In this document: positions 27,601 through 35,256 of the stretch, one piece after another
Position numbering within the stretch: position 1 is the first letter of the stretch
Layout: each line of letters starts with the position of its first letter
NCBI GenBank assembly: GCA_913054135.1
Contig: CAJXJK010000003.1
Coordinates: forward strand, 1 to 64,000
Origin: an uncultured Flavobacteriales bacterium
Lineage (GTDB): Bacteria > Bacteroidota > Bacteroidia > Flavobacteriales_D > Crocinitomicaceae
Length of the DNA stretch: 64,000 bases
Reading direction: 5' to 3'
Notes under the pieces: generated by a model
Databases searched by the model: none
What the model saw: the letters and a program-made list of their open reading frames with translations, nothing else
Told to the model about the DNA's origin: nothing
Program-made: the position numbers and the translations under genes

Positions 27601-28710
27601 AATATCCCCAGGACACACTGTAGTGGAGCTAATATATAAGTCTGGGTTTGAAATTGGCGAATTTGAAGTCACAACAATTTCATGAGTAAGTACTGTGGTA
27701 TTACCACAAGTATTAGTAAATGTTACTTCAACATCATAGGTGCCAGCTGTGCTATAACTGTAGTTAAAGTATGAATCCGTTTGAGCAGGTGATCCATCAT
27801 CCATATTCCATAAGTAAGACGCTATGTTGTTCCCATAAGCATCAGCATTAAATTCTTCTCCAGGGCACAAAGTGTCGGGCAAATACAAACTAGCATTTTG
27901 AACTGGTGTTGAGTTGCTTACCAAAATAGTCTCCGTCATGACCGTGTCCACCCCGCAACCATTGGTCACAGTTAAGTTTACGTCATAAGTACCATTCAAT
28001 GAATAAGTCCATTGCACATTAGTTCCCGAATCAAAATTACCATCATCAAAGTCCCAAGAATATGAGCTATATCCATTTTGAGTCCATCCATACAATTCAT
28101 CACCAGGGCATGCGCTATTGGCATCAACATTCATATATGTGGAACTAGAGCTGAAGAAAAGACTTGAGTTCGTTATAGTAACAGTATCAGTTAAACTGTA
28201 AGTACCACAGCCAGGAATATCAAAAGTCACCGTTGGGTGATATTCACCAGGTGAACCATATGTATGACTCACATAGTTCGACCCTGATTCCACCTGTCCG
28301 TCATCAAAATTCCATGAAAAGTTAGTTGCGGTTGGCATATAAATATTCATAGTAAGCTCATCCCCCGGGCATAATGAAGTCCCGTTGATATTAAAACCAG
28401 CAGGAGCACCGGAAAGAATAACTTCTTGACTTGTTTGTCCTATATATGTCATTGAAGCATCATAAACCCACATTGTAACCCAATAATTTCCTCCATTCGA
28501 ATATCCATGAACTAGATTGGTCATGTCTGAGTATGACGTTCCATCTCCCATATCCCAATCAAAATGAACACCAGCGGTACTAGTGTTTGTGAAGGTGACA
28601 TTTGCAGGTGCACATTGGCTGCTAGCATCCGTTGTGAATGAGAATTGTGAAAAAGAAAAAGATGCGCTAAAAATTGCAATCAAAAGGAAATATTGTTTCA
28701 TAAATTTCAT
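24628..28710 (-). CDS. PKD/SprB-repeat surface protein with T9SS sorting domain
   Basis: A protein of about 1360 residues with signal peptide ending FSFSQ. Nine PKD-like domains follow, each with a WDFGDG-type signature (WDMGDG, WNFDDG, WDFDDG, WNMDDG, ISYGDG, WNFGDG, WNLGDG, two WDFGDG). Four SprB-type repeats come next (GGTGPYEYSWTNG .. GIYVVTVTDLNEC), then two fibronectin-III-like domains, an acidic linker (PDPDEDDSGFDE) and a T9SS type A tail (LTVFPNPTSALVKM .. GIYNFRLTTDEKTINGKVIKN). SprB repeats occur in gliding-motility adhesins; this could be a surface adhesin, though no gld or spr gene is in the window. I use ATG 28710; an upstream GTG (28731) lies in the promoter and ATG 28701 is also possible. 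Confidence 0.9.
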   Translation of the reverse strand: MKFMKQYFLLIAIFSASFSFSQFSFTTDASSQCAPANVTFTNTSTAGVHFDWDMGDGTSYSDMTNLVHGYSNGGNYWVTMWVYDASMTYIGQTSQEVILSGAPAGFNINGTSLCPGDELTMNIYMPTATNFSWNFDDGQVESGSNYVSHTYGSPGEYHPTVTFDIPGCGTYSLTDTVTITNSSLFFSSSSTYMNVDANSACPGDELYGWTQNGYSSYSWDFDDGNFDSGTNVQWTYSLNGTYDVNLTVTNGCGVDTVMTETILVSNSTPVQNASLYLPDTLCPGEEFNADAYGNNIASYLWNMDDGSPAQTDSYFNYSYSTAGTYDVEVTFTNTCGNTTVLTHEIVVTSNSPISNPDLYISSTTVCPGDIVNFQSNYEYNYYISYGDGNGSNSSNDYSYDSPGVYPITATIQNICGNSVTLFDTVTVVDNLPISGSVGFYTNGNPSCPNIEVEFDGDWGFQGYSWNFGDGSTGSGQEIDHVFNGTGVYAVELTVQNGCGATASATQNIIIQNNVPIDYIDWSISTDTICPGDNVFFQADNDDGLTYNWNLGDGTISSQFGIEHSYDAVGVYPIVFTATNGCGIDSTINDTIVVSDNYTPSAGDIQAYVQEEGCIGDEMIFVIIPAGTGTISWDFGDGNSTTDVEQIFVQGIANVDVAYHTYTALGTYWAQFSITNACGNTYTDSIEITIGGPGDLINTDASFFWDETQTACQGQAVEFMAIGGATYIWDFGDGSGQLVTYSSLDPVAHTYQDAGTYTINLTSINGCGQTENSDENIFVPDSKIDVTTNTVTDPNCGMNNGLAIVSASGGTGPYEYSWTNGDEGVIADSLASGIYVVTVTDLNECSNEGIATVSDEEGVTILIDNVVDVDCYGENNGSISVSLLGGQAPYEILWSNGDQTEDIFGLQAGPYEIFVTDANGCFAVQSIEVTQPSKSNISIITSLADCNASDGGATATINNGTPPYNFIWPNATGASNQTGGLSPGIYSLLVIDGNTCLLEKDFAINEFGGPIIITDSLFTGSCNGDLSDIYLSTIGGQAPFNYSWSNGDSNEDLIDVFPGEYSVEISSSNGCSSYQFFKVEQSLPSQTDICMVDVDSLTNTNLVVWVPLSDPGIASYNIYKESSEAGLYYWIGNSSADSISQYFDYLSDPSIRSWRYKVAAVDDCANEAELSEEHKTIHLTSNQGINGEVNLIWDHYNGFSYATYYINRYHPTTGWEVIDSVASNLTSYTDDNLPGDSSLVYMISIVTPSACTAFKATDYNSSRSNKQGVNMPDPDEDDSGFDELNNELTVFPNPTSALVKMIYTQNIKSVEIFDIGGKLVYESHTVNSSQIEIDLSHYQDGIYNFRLTTDEKTINGKVIKN

Positions 28711-28730
28711 AATGTGAGTTTTTCGTGACA

Positions 28731-28762
28731 CAAAAGTAAGAAATTATAACCTTATAAGTCAA
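28731..28762 (-). promoter_or_regulatory. Promoter of the PKD/SprB protein gene (TTG-N21-TACTTTTG)
   Basis: The minus-strand -7 box TACTTTTG (28738-28731) fits TAnnTTTG, and TTG at 28762-28760 gives a 21-bp spacer. It leaves a leader of roughly 15-20 bases before ATG 28710 and makes the in-frame GTG at 28731 an unlikely start. Confidence 0.7.
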
Positions 28763-28795
28763 CTTACTCATGTGATTTTACATCTGATCAAAAGC

Positions 28796-29542
28796 TTATC
28801 TCGTAAGGACGATATAGTCTTGCAATAAGGTTTTTAGAAAGGTCAGTTTCTTTTGGGGAACTTCATCAAGGCTCAATTCATCAGCTGCTTTTTGAGCCAA
28901 ATCTCTGACCAATTGTTTGTGCGGTTCGTTCGGGTACTTTTTAACTCTTGTAATGGCATTCTTAATAAGAATCATATCGTCATCAGTGAACTTTGACACG
29001 CCAAGAAAAGTAGGTTCGTGTTTAGATCGGTCTTTGATGTTTAATATGTCTCTAATTGAATAAACTTGCTCTGGATTATTTTTTACGACAACAGTTTGAG
29101 CAAGAATGTCTCCAATTCTTTGCCCTTTTTCGGTTGTTGAAATGAAAATTGCTCCAAAGGCGCCAGCTGACCCCCAAAAGTCAAACAACCTAAACGCCCA
29201 TCTCATGGCATAATCATTCAAGTCAGCATTTTCACCATTGAGCTTTACTACCCTTATCCCCAGTGCCAACTTACCTAGTGATTGTCCTTTAAATGCGTAT
29301 TCGCAAATTAGGCTGTAAAACATTAAGGGCAACATGAGAATGGTAAAAAGGATGACTACCATGTCAAAATTTCCAGACCAAATTGAACCAAAAGCCATTG
29401 AAGCAACAATGAAATAGATCAATAAATAATACACCAACATAGCTAATAAATCAAGCAAAAGAGCAACCCCACGTCCAAGCAATGAAGCCGCTTCATAGTC
29501 GATTCCAATATTGTGTGCAGTTATGATGTCAATTTTCTTCAT
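28796..29542 (-). CDS. RDD-family membrane protein
   Basis: The 248-residue inner-membrane protein has an RDD domain: GRGVALLLDLLAMLVYYLLIY (helix 1 with the Arg and Asp), a second hydrophobic segment MVVILFTILMLPLMFYSLI, and the conserved FKGQSLGKLALGIRVVKLNG .. MRWAFRLFDFW .. GQRIGDILAQTVVV. The C-terminal ~70 residues are soluble and helical. RDD proteins are linked to transport or ion exchange, but the substrate is unknown. Single gene between promoters pointing away from each other. Confidence 0.85.
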   Translation of the reverse strand: MKKIDIITAHNIGIDYEAASLLGRGVALLLDLLAMLVYYLLIYFIVASMAFGSIWSGNFDMVVILFTILMLPLMFYSLICEYAFKGQSLGKLALGIRVVKLNGENADLNDYAMRWAFRLFDFWGSAGAFGAIFISTTEKGQRIGDILAQTVVVKNNPEQVYSIRDILNIKDRSKHEPTFLGVSKFTDDDMILIKNAITRVKKYPNEPHKQLVRDLAQKAADELSLDEVPQKKLTFLKTLLQDYIVLTR

Positions 29543-29631
29543 CTAGAGAATTAATCTATTCGTGAAAATACAAATTTTGAATTAAAGAGCGTCAATCATC
29601 AAAATAATGCTGAGATATTTAAGAGAATCGT

Positions 29632-29639
29632 TATTTTTG
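29632..29639 (+). promoter_or_regulatory. -7 promoter element TATTTTTG
   Basis: Exact TAnnTTTG match 17 bases upstream of the ATG of the acidic helical protein. No clear -33 TTG at the usual distance, so support is moderate. Confidence 0.45.
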
Positions 29640-29655
29640 GTCAAAATTTGAAAAG

Positions 29656-30015
29656 ATGCTACAAGAACAATCTAACGAGAAGATCGATAAACTGATCAAA
29701 CAATTAGAAAAAGGATTTGCCGGTGATAAAATCATCAAAGTGCTAATGGACCTCAGAGAAGATGCCTTGAAAGATGAAGATCCTTTGTTGGCGAAAGTGC
29801 TAAGATTAGCATCTGAATACATTAAAGAGGAAGAGTGTTTCGATCATACAGTTGAGAAAGAAGAGGATGAAGAAGGAGAAGAGTTCGTAATTGAACCAGG
29901 TACAGATGCTGAAAACTTAACTTACCTAATGGAGTTAATCAAGAAAGCTGAAAACAAATTCAACAGAGAAGAGATTAAAGAAATGAGAACATTCTTAAAG
30001 CTTAAGCTTTACTAA
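29656..30015 (+). CDS. Small acidic helical protein of unknown function
   Basis: A 119-residue soluble protein with no signal peptide. It is strongly charged, with a Glu/Asp-rich central segment (EKEEDEEGEEFVIEPG) between two helical regions and a basic C-terminus (RTFLKLKLY). A -7-like box TATTTTTG lies at 29632-29639, 17 bases before the ATG, and a perfect hairpin terminator follows. No family is recognised. Confidence 0.7.
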   Translation: MLQEQSNEKIDKLIKQLEKGFAGDKIIKVLMDLREDALKDEDPLLAKVLRLASEYIKEEECFDHTVEKEEDEEGEEFVIEPGTDAENLTYLMELIKKAENKFNREEIKEMRTFLKLKLY

Positions 30016-30035
30016 GAAGTTCAAATTCTAAGACA

Positions 30036-30070
30036 TAAAAAAACCTTGTTCAATTGAACAAGGTTTTTTT
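30036..30070. terminator. Bidirectional intrinsic terminator
   Basis: Perfect stem ACCTTGTTC/GAACAAGGT with a four-base loop, extended by A and T runs on either side. It serves the two convergent genes that flank it. Confidence 0.9.
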
Positions 30071-30087
30071 TGTGTTTAATATTTTAA

Positions 30088-30678
30088 TTATGCTGGATCA
30101 GCTGCTCCGATTTCTTTAGCAGACTTTATAGTCAAAACCATATCTTCAATAATTGGTTTTAAACTTCCTTCGTCTTCAGATCTTAAGATGTAAGTATACC
30201 CACCGATAAGAGTTTCTCCATACACATGGTAAGAAGGTTTCCCTCCTTGATCGTTATGCAATGTTCTCTTATACATGATTAAGTTAGGCTCATCAGTGAA
30301 GTATTCAGTGATAAAGATTTTATCAAGATCAGCTAAACGTGCTCTTTCATTTTTCACTTTATCTTTTTCTTTTCCGTAATCTTCAATTACCATATGAAAA
30401 TGCTTTCCGATTTTCACATGCCATAAGTAATCTCCATCATCATGAAGAACTTGAGGCTCTAAGGCAGCACCTGTTGAAGAAGCAACATCAGGAACCATAA
30501 ACTTCATATTTAAACCGTAAGGCTTAAGTGACATTTCATTCATTTCAGAATACTCAAGAGAGTTATCTTCAACGTTATCAGTTGTCTCATCAGTTGAGTC
30601 TTCTGAACCACCACACGCACTCAATACAAGCATAGCGGCCAATGGAAGTAGAAAAATTCTTTTCATGTTTTGCGTCAT
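30088..30678 (-). CDS. Lipoprotein of unknown function
   Basis: The signal sequence MKRIFLLPLAAMLVLSAC has a lipobox (LSAC) followed by GG and an acidic linker, typical of Bacteroidota lipoproteins destined for the outer membrane. The mature ~170 residues form a mixed domain with LKPYGLNMKFMVPD, HFHMVIEDYG and GGYTYILRSED. I see no catalytic motif. Translation may start at ATG 30678 or, better for the signal peptide, at ATG 30666. An exact -7 box lies 67 bases upstream. Confidence 0.8.
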   Translation of the reverse strand: MTQNMKRIFLLPLAAMLVLSACGGSEDSTDETTDNVEDNSLEYSEMNEMSLKPYGLNMKFMVPDVASSTGAALEPQVLHDDGDYLWHVKIGKHFHMVIEDYGKEKDKVKNERARLADLDKIFITEYFTDEPNLIMYKRTLHNDQGGKPSYHVYGETLIGGYTYILRSEDEGSLKPIIEDMVLTIKSAKEIGAADPA

Positions 30679-30744
30679 TTTGGGGTTTTAGCGCCCTCTA
30701 TCACAAGGGAATCAGCTGCAAAGAAACAAAAAAAATTCGCTCTA

Positions 30745-30771
30745 CAAAAGTAAATATGCGTGAAAAATCAA
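30745..30771 (-). promoter_or_regulatory. Promoter of the lipoprotein gene (TTG-N16-TACTTTTG)
   Basis: The -7 box TACTTTTG (30752-30745) is an exact TAnnTTTG match, with TTG at 30771-30769 and a slightly short 16-bp spacer. Predicted leader of about 60 bases. Confidence 0.5.
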
Positions 30772-30842
30772 CCATAAATTCATCAGACGAACAATTGATG
30801 AATAAAATGCGTTATTTTTATACAAGAATTTATCCTTAATCT

Positions 30843-31256
30843 ATGAGAGTATCTGTTTGTAGAAAAGCACACTTTAATGCGGCTCACCGCCTTCATAACA
30901 AGGCATGGACGGCAGAGAAAAATGAACAGGTATTTGGGAAATGCAATAATCCAAATTATCACGGCCACAACTACAAATTAGAAGTTTGGGTAAGTGGAGA
31001 AATAGATGAAGAAACAGGATATCTAATTGATTTAAAGATTCTAAGAGACATTATCGAAAAGGAAGTTGAAGATCGGTTTGATCATAAAAACCTCAACTTA
31101 GATACTGAAGAGTTTGCTAATCTTAACCCTACAGCTGAAAACATTGCTGTCGTTATTTGGGGACTGATTAGAGAAAAATTGAATGATAATTTAGAACTCA
31201 ATATCAAACTTTTTGAAACAGACAGGAACTTTGTTCAATATCCCGCAATTCAATAG
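30843..31256 (+). CDS. 6-pyruvoyl-tetrahydropterin synthase/QueD family enzyme (COG0720)
   Basis: The 137-residue protein has the zinc ligands H15 (HFNAAHRL) and H40/H42 (NYHGHNY), with a nucleophilic cysteine C34. The C34-to-HGH spacing is CxxxxxHGH, the spacing of tetrahydropterin-forming PTPS-type enzymes, rather than the CxxxHGH of queuosine QueD. It converts dihydroneopterin triphosphate to 6-pyruvoyl- or 6-carboxy-tetrahydropterin. No queC, queE or queF is nearby. Its stop overlaps the convergent YD-repeat gene by seven bases. Confidence 0.87.
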   Translation: MRVSVCRKAHFNAAHRLHNKAWTAEKNEQVFGKCNNPNYHGHNYKLEVWVSGEIDEETGYLIDLKILRDIIEKEVEDRFDHKNLNLDTEEFANLNPTAENIAVVIWGLIREKLNDNLELNIKLFETDRNFVQYPAIQ

Positions 31257-32134
31257 TGACGGTACTTGTCAAACTTAAGAATAGTCAATTTATTAGACTC
31301 TTGCCCTCTTGTTATTATTGCCCTTAACTCATTTGTATCTTCGTGATAAACCAGTTGATCTTCAGAAGTAATTTTATTGTTCCTGAATTCTTTTTTTGAA
31401 AGCACATTACCCATTTCATCATATTCAAATGTTCTGGTAGTTGTTATCGGATTTGATTTTTTGGTCACCGACTCAATCTCTGTCAATTGGTTTAAATCAT
31501 TGTATGAATAGTTGACCTCAATTCTGCCTCTTCCATTATGCATAGCCGATTCCTTTTTCAAAAGCCTTTGATCATCATCAAAATAATAGAATTCAATGCG
31601 ATAAATCCGATTTGCTGTGTTGTAGCAAACCTTTTTAAAGTCAAAGCCTTCTAACTTTATATATTCAAATCTCTCGGTAGAAACAATTGTTGATTTATCT
31701 AATTCGAATGACCATTTGTTATGATCGAAAACTTTGTCTCTTCTTAATTCCTCTTGAATTACCCTGTTTTGGTCATCATACTTATAACGGTATTCATAAT
31801 ATCCCAATTTATTAGATTCTCTATGCATAACAATATTCCCTTTATAGTCATATTGATAGGTGTTTATAAGGGTGTCTTTCATGTGAATCTTATACTGACG
31901 TGTTAGTTGACCCAAGTTGTCGAACTCGTATACGAAGGCATCTTCATTCTCACGAATGATGTCCATATCAAACTTTGTAGCATAATTCCCTCTAAAACTT
32001 CTGATTTTGTGCGACTTAACGAAGTCAGCATTAAAAAAAGGTCGATTACCAAGGACTTCGCCCTCATTATTAATGACCATTTGCCCGTAGGCATTGCTGC
32101 TCAAAAGAATCAATATGTAGAATACGGTCTTCAC
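31250..32134 (-). CDS. Secreted YD-repeat-like protein of unknown function
   Basis: I place the start at GTG 32134 (TTG 32137 is adjacent). This gives a signal peptide KTVFYILILLSSNAYGQ and about 294 residues. The mature protein is built of short repeats of RHS/YD type (YEFDNLGQLTRQYKI, YQYDYKGNIVMHRES, YKYDDQNRVIQEELR, FEYDEMGNVLSKKEF), which fold as beta-strands. Unlike full RHS toxins it lacks an encapsulating core and a C-terminal toxin domain. Function unknown. Confidence 0.75.
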   Translation of the reverse strand: MKTVFYILILLSSNAYGQMVINNEGEVLGNRPFFNADFVKSHKIRSFRGNYATKFDMDIIRENEDAFVYEFDNLGQLTRQYKIHMKDTLINTYQYDYKGNIVMHRESNKLGYYEYRYKYDDQNRVIQEELRRDKVFDHNKWSFELDKSTIVSTERFEYIKLEGFDFKKVCYNTANRIYRIEFYYFDDDQRLLKKESAMHNGRGRIEVNYSYNDLNQLTEIESVTKKSNPITTTRTFEYDEMGNVLSKKEFRNNKITSEDQLVYHEDTNELRAIITRGQESNKLTILKFDKYRHY

Positions 32135-32275
32135 CAATTTGCAAAAAAAGTTAAAAACACCACTATGATTGGCAGTGCAAATGAAAAATCGTCAACAGGA
32201 TATTGGGGAAAAACTACACTAATAAAGCGCCTAAACCATTCTGTTACTTTTTTGCGAATTCAGAATTAGCCCAAT

Positions 32276-32971
32276 ATGAAATGGATTTATTGCTCCTTTA
32301 TTTTTCTTATTGCTTGCCAAGATTCTACAGACTTATCAGATGTAATGACTGAATCTCAGACTCAAGAAACCATTCTGTTCACAGATAAAATGCAATTGGA
32401 AGGAGAAGGCTTGCCAAATGAATCAAGATTTTGGAATGAAGGATTAGTACCGAAATTGAATTGGAAAAAAGACACCATTGGATTTGATACTTACGTGAAT
32501 GATACTTTACACGGACCTTCTTATTTAATCTCTGCATATGACCACATCAATGATTCAAGCGGTAAATACCTTTTTGGGAATTACAATAAGGGTAAACGTG
32601 AAGGTATATTTATGTACTTAGGTGGGTATTACAAACCGTCCGCCTACAGGAGGTTTGAAGCCGATACAACTGTTTGGTCTGCTTGTTATGCGGCCAATCA
32701 ATCTATGGCGGTTCCTATAAAACCATTTTATGTGAAATGCGATAGTTGTTTGGTAGAGGTTCCGCACCCCAATGGTCAATTGTGGTACTCTGGAGTCTTT
32801 GTTAATGGAGAAGAAGTAGGCATCCACAGAACATATAATGAAGATGGATCAATTCGTTCTAATGTTAGTTTCAGAGATTCAATGTCTACGATTTGGCATC
32901 CGACAGGAATGAGAAAAGAGAGTTTTAAAGGTAAAAAGTATTACTCAGGATGGATTGATCAACCCAAATAA
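32276..32971 (+). CDS. Lipoprotein with YwqK/MORN-like repeats
   Basis: The signal sequence MKWIYCSFIFLIAC ends in a lipobox (LIAC). The mature 217 residues contain short beta repeats of the YwqK/MORN kind (GNYNKGKREGIFMYLGG, HPNGQLWYSGVFVNGEEVGIHRTYNEDGSIRS) and four Cys clustered near 148-170. YwqK proteins are widespread in Bacteroidota and are annotated as antitoxin-like, but no toxin gene is next to it. The 3' end overlaps the convergent murF-alr gene by 13 bp. Confidence 0.75.
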   Translation: MKWIYCSFIFLIACQDSTDLSDVMTESQTQETILFTDKMQLEGEGLPNESRFWNEGLVPKLNWKKDTIGFDTYVNDTLHGPSYLISAYDHINDSSGKYLFGNYNKGKREGIFMYLGGYYKPSAYRRFEADTTVWSACYAANQSMAVPIKPFYVKCDSCLVEVPHPNGQLWYSGVFVNGEEVGIHRTYNEDGSIRSNVSFRDSMSTIWHPTGMRKESFKGKKYYSGWIDQPK

Positions 32972-35256
32972 ACTCTGTGCACTCTAGACGAAATACTTGA
33001 TACTATCTCATAAGGAATTGTATAAAGTTCGGTTGCCATCTCAAATACTGAATTTCCTTCACCAAATATTTGAACTTCATCACCTACTTTAGCCTCTACT
33101 CCTTCCAAATCAATCATGCACATATCCATGCATACTTGACCTATGATTTTTACCTTTTCACCATTGATAATAAAGTGCCAGTTTCCTCTTCCTAAATCTC
33201 TTCTGATTCCGTCAGCATAACCTACAGGTACGATTCCTATTTTTTTCTCTTTTTGAGCTATAAACTTCCTGCCGTATCCTACAGAATCACCAACAGACAG
33301 TAATTTGATTTGAGAAAGCCTAGAATTCAGTGTTAAAACGTTTTCTAAATCTTTTTTCCTTTCACTCATTAGGCCATAAAGACCTATTCCTAGGCGAATC
33401 ATGTCAAAATGTGCTTGCGGGTAGTTCAAAGTTGCGGATGAGTTGGCTAAATGCCTCTTAAATGAATATCCAAGACCGTCTTTTAAAGCTCCAGTCAAAA
33501 TCTCAAATTGTCTTATTTGGTCATAGGTAAATGTTCTCTCATTCGTATCATCTGCTACTGATAAATGAGAGAAGGCAGACTTTATAAAAACCTCTGGTTG
33601 CGTATTTAATACTTGAATTAATTCTTGTATTTCATCCTGAACGAAACCAAGCCTATTCATGCCAGTATCCAACTTTAAATGAATAGGATAATTCGTTTTT
33701 TGCCTAAGTATTAATTGGTGTAAAAATGATTGCAGGATTTCGGGAGAAAAAATGCTCGGCTCTAGATCAAAATCTATTATTTCATCAAATGCATTTGCCT
33801 CAGGATTCATAACCATTATTGGCAAGGTAATTCCGGCATTTCTCAAAGCAACACCTTCATCAGCATAAGCTACTCCCAAATAATTGACAGATTCTTGTTG
33901 CATAAATTTCGCCACATCAATTAATCCTGTGCCATATGATTGCGCTTTTACCATAGCCAAAACCATAACTTCATTTGAAATGGCAGATCTGAAATGATTT
34001 AAATTATTTCGCATTGCACTCAAGTTGACTTCTAACTGAGTGATATGTTTTTTGAGTGTATAATGTTGAACAATCTTTTCAAGATTAATGCTTCTTGAAC
34101 CTTTAAAAAGAATCACGGCATCTTCGAAGTCTACAGGGTTTTCAAGATAGGCTTCTATCGTTTTAAAGTAACCTCCTGCAATTCTTACATCTGCCAATAA
34201 GTTCTCGCTCCCTATAAAGATGATTTGGTTGAGTGAAGCTTTATAGATTAATGAAGAAATTGCATCATTCTCAATCATTTTCATTTGATCATCTGAAAGA
34301 CTCAATATCAAAACCTTCTTTTTATTCGCAGCCACCTCATCTAAATGCCTAAGGGCAATTTCAAGAGCGGCCATATCTGCAGTGTAGGCATCATTCAAGA
34401 GAGTGCAATTGTTTCTTCCTTCAATTTGCTCTAATCGCATTGATATCTTTGGTAAGCCTGATAACCTTTCACTTATTTCAGATTCATCTAAACCTAACAA
34501 TCTGGCCGTACTAGATACCGTTTTTGCGTTTTCTATTGAAGCAGCATCTGTGAACGGAATTGTTGCTTCTAATACTTGATCAGCATCATTTTCAATCAAG
34601 TCATTTACCGATTCAAAAAGCTTAAATTTCTCTTCTTTCTTGGCCTCCTTTGATTCAAAATTTGCTCCGTGAGCATCTCCAATTCCAGTGAATACACCAA
34701 TAGTGGGTTGAATCATTTTTGCTAAACTCTGCATTTCATTTGGCTGGGAAATACCAGCTTCAAAAATTGCTAAATCATTATCTGCCGTCATTTCAAGTAC
34801 TGAAATAGCAACACCTATTTGACTATTATAACTCTTTGGTGATCTAACAATATTGAACTTAGACTTTAAAACATGATAAAGCCATTCTTTAACAACAGTT
34901 TTACCATTACTTCCGGTAATTCCGATAACAGGATAAGAAAACTTTTCTCTGTGGGCTGCAGCAATTTTTTGTAATGCTAAAAGAGGACTTTCGACTTTAA
35001 TTTGATGAAGGTCAATTTCAGAATTGAGCTCACTTACTATTGCGAATTGGCATCCTCCATTTTTAATTTCTTGAAGATGAAGATGGCCGTCACTTTTGTT
35101 TCCTTTAAAAGCAAAGAATAATGAAGATGTTCTGATTTTAGGAGATCTACTATCAATGATTACATTCTGAATTTGAAAATTAGCATCTATTTCCCCTTCT
35201 GGAAGCGGAGCATTAATAATTTCACAAATTTCTTTTATCGAGAATTGTAGATTCAC
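32959..35256 (-). CDS. Bifunctional MurF (UDP-MurNAc-tripeptide:D-Ala-D-Ala ligase)/alanine racemase
   Basis: The 765-residue fusion has an N-terminal MurF (about 1-395) with P-loop GITGSNGKT at 112-120 and the KKEEKFKLF lysine region. The C-terminal alanine racemase (about 400-765) has PLP lysine K437 in AMVKAQSYGTG, plus MNRLGF, ANSSATLNYP, RLGIGLYG, VGYGRKF and VPVGYADGIRRDLGRG. It makes D-Ala and adds D-Ala-D-Ala to the UDP-MurNAc tripeptide. The fusion is characteristic of Bacteroidota. It starts with GTG directly after the tdk stop (TAAGTG). The MurF middle, between KLFESVNDL and IPFTDAASIENA, is about 50 residues shorter than I expect. Confidence 0.92.
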   Translation of the reverse strand: MNLQFSIKEICEIINAPLPEGEIDANFQIQNVIIDSRSPKIRTSSLFFAFKGNKSDGHLHLQEIKNGGCQFAIVSELNSEIDLHQIKVESPLLALQKIAAAHREKFSYPVIGITGSNGKTVVKEWLYHVLKSKFNIVRSPKSYNSQIGVAISVLEMTADNDLAIFEAGISQPNEMQSLAKMIQPTIGVFTGIGDAHGANFESKEAKKEEKFKLFESVNDLIENDADQVLEATIPFTDAASIENAKTVSSTARLLGLDESEISERLSGLPKISMRLEQIEGRNNCTLLNDAYTADMAALEIALRHLDEVAANKKKVLILSLSDDQMKMIENDAISSLIYKASLNQIIFIGSENLLADVRIAGGYFKTIEAYLENPVDFEDAVILFKGSRSINLEKIVQHYTLKKHITQLEVNLSAMRNNLNHFRSAISNEVMVLAMVKAQSYGTGLIDVAKFMQQESVNYLGVAYADEGVALRNAGITLPIMVMNPEANAFDEIIDFDLEPSIFSPEILQSFLHQLILRQKTNYPIHLKLDTGMNRLGFVQDEIQELIQVLNTQPEVFIKSAFSHLSVADDTNERTFTYDQIRQFEILTGALKDGLGYSFKRHLANSSATLNYPQAHFDMIRLGIGLYGLMSERKKDLENVLTLNSRLSQIKLLSVGDSVGYGRKFIAQKEKKIGIVPVGYADGIRRDLGRGNWHFIINGEKVKIIGQVCMDMCMIDLEGVEAKVGDEVQIFGEGNSVFEMATELYTIPYEIVSSISSRVHRVYLG

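Noticed and set aside
31907-32269. 120-residue plus-strand frame antisense to the YD-repeat gene
   Set aside because: It lies opposite a well-supported secreted gene, lacks a domain or promoter and has poor codon use.
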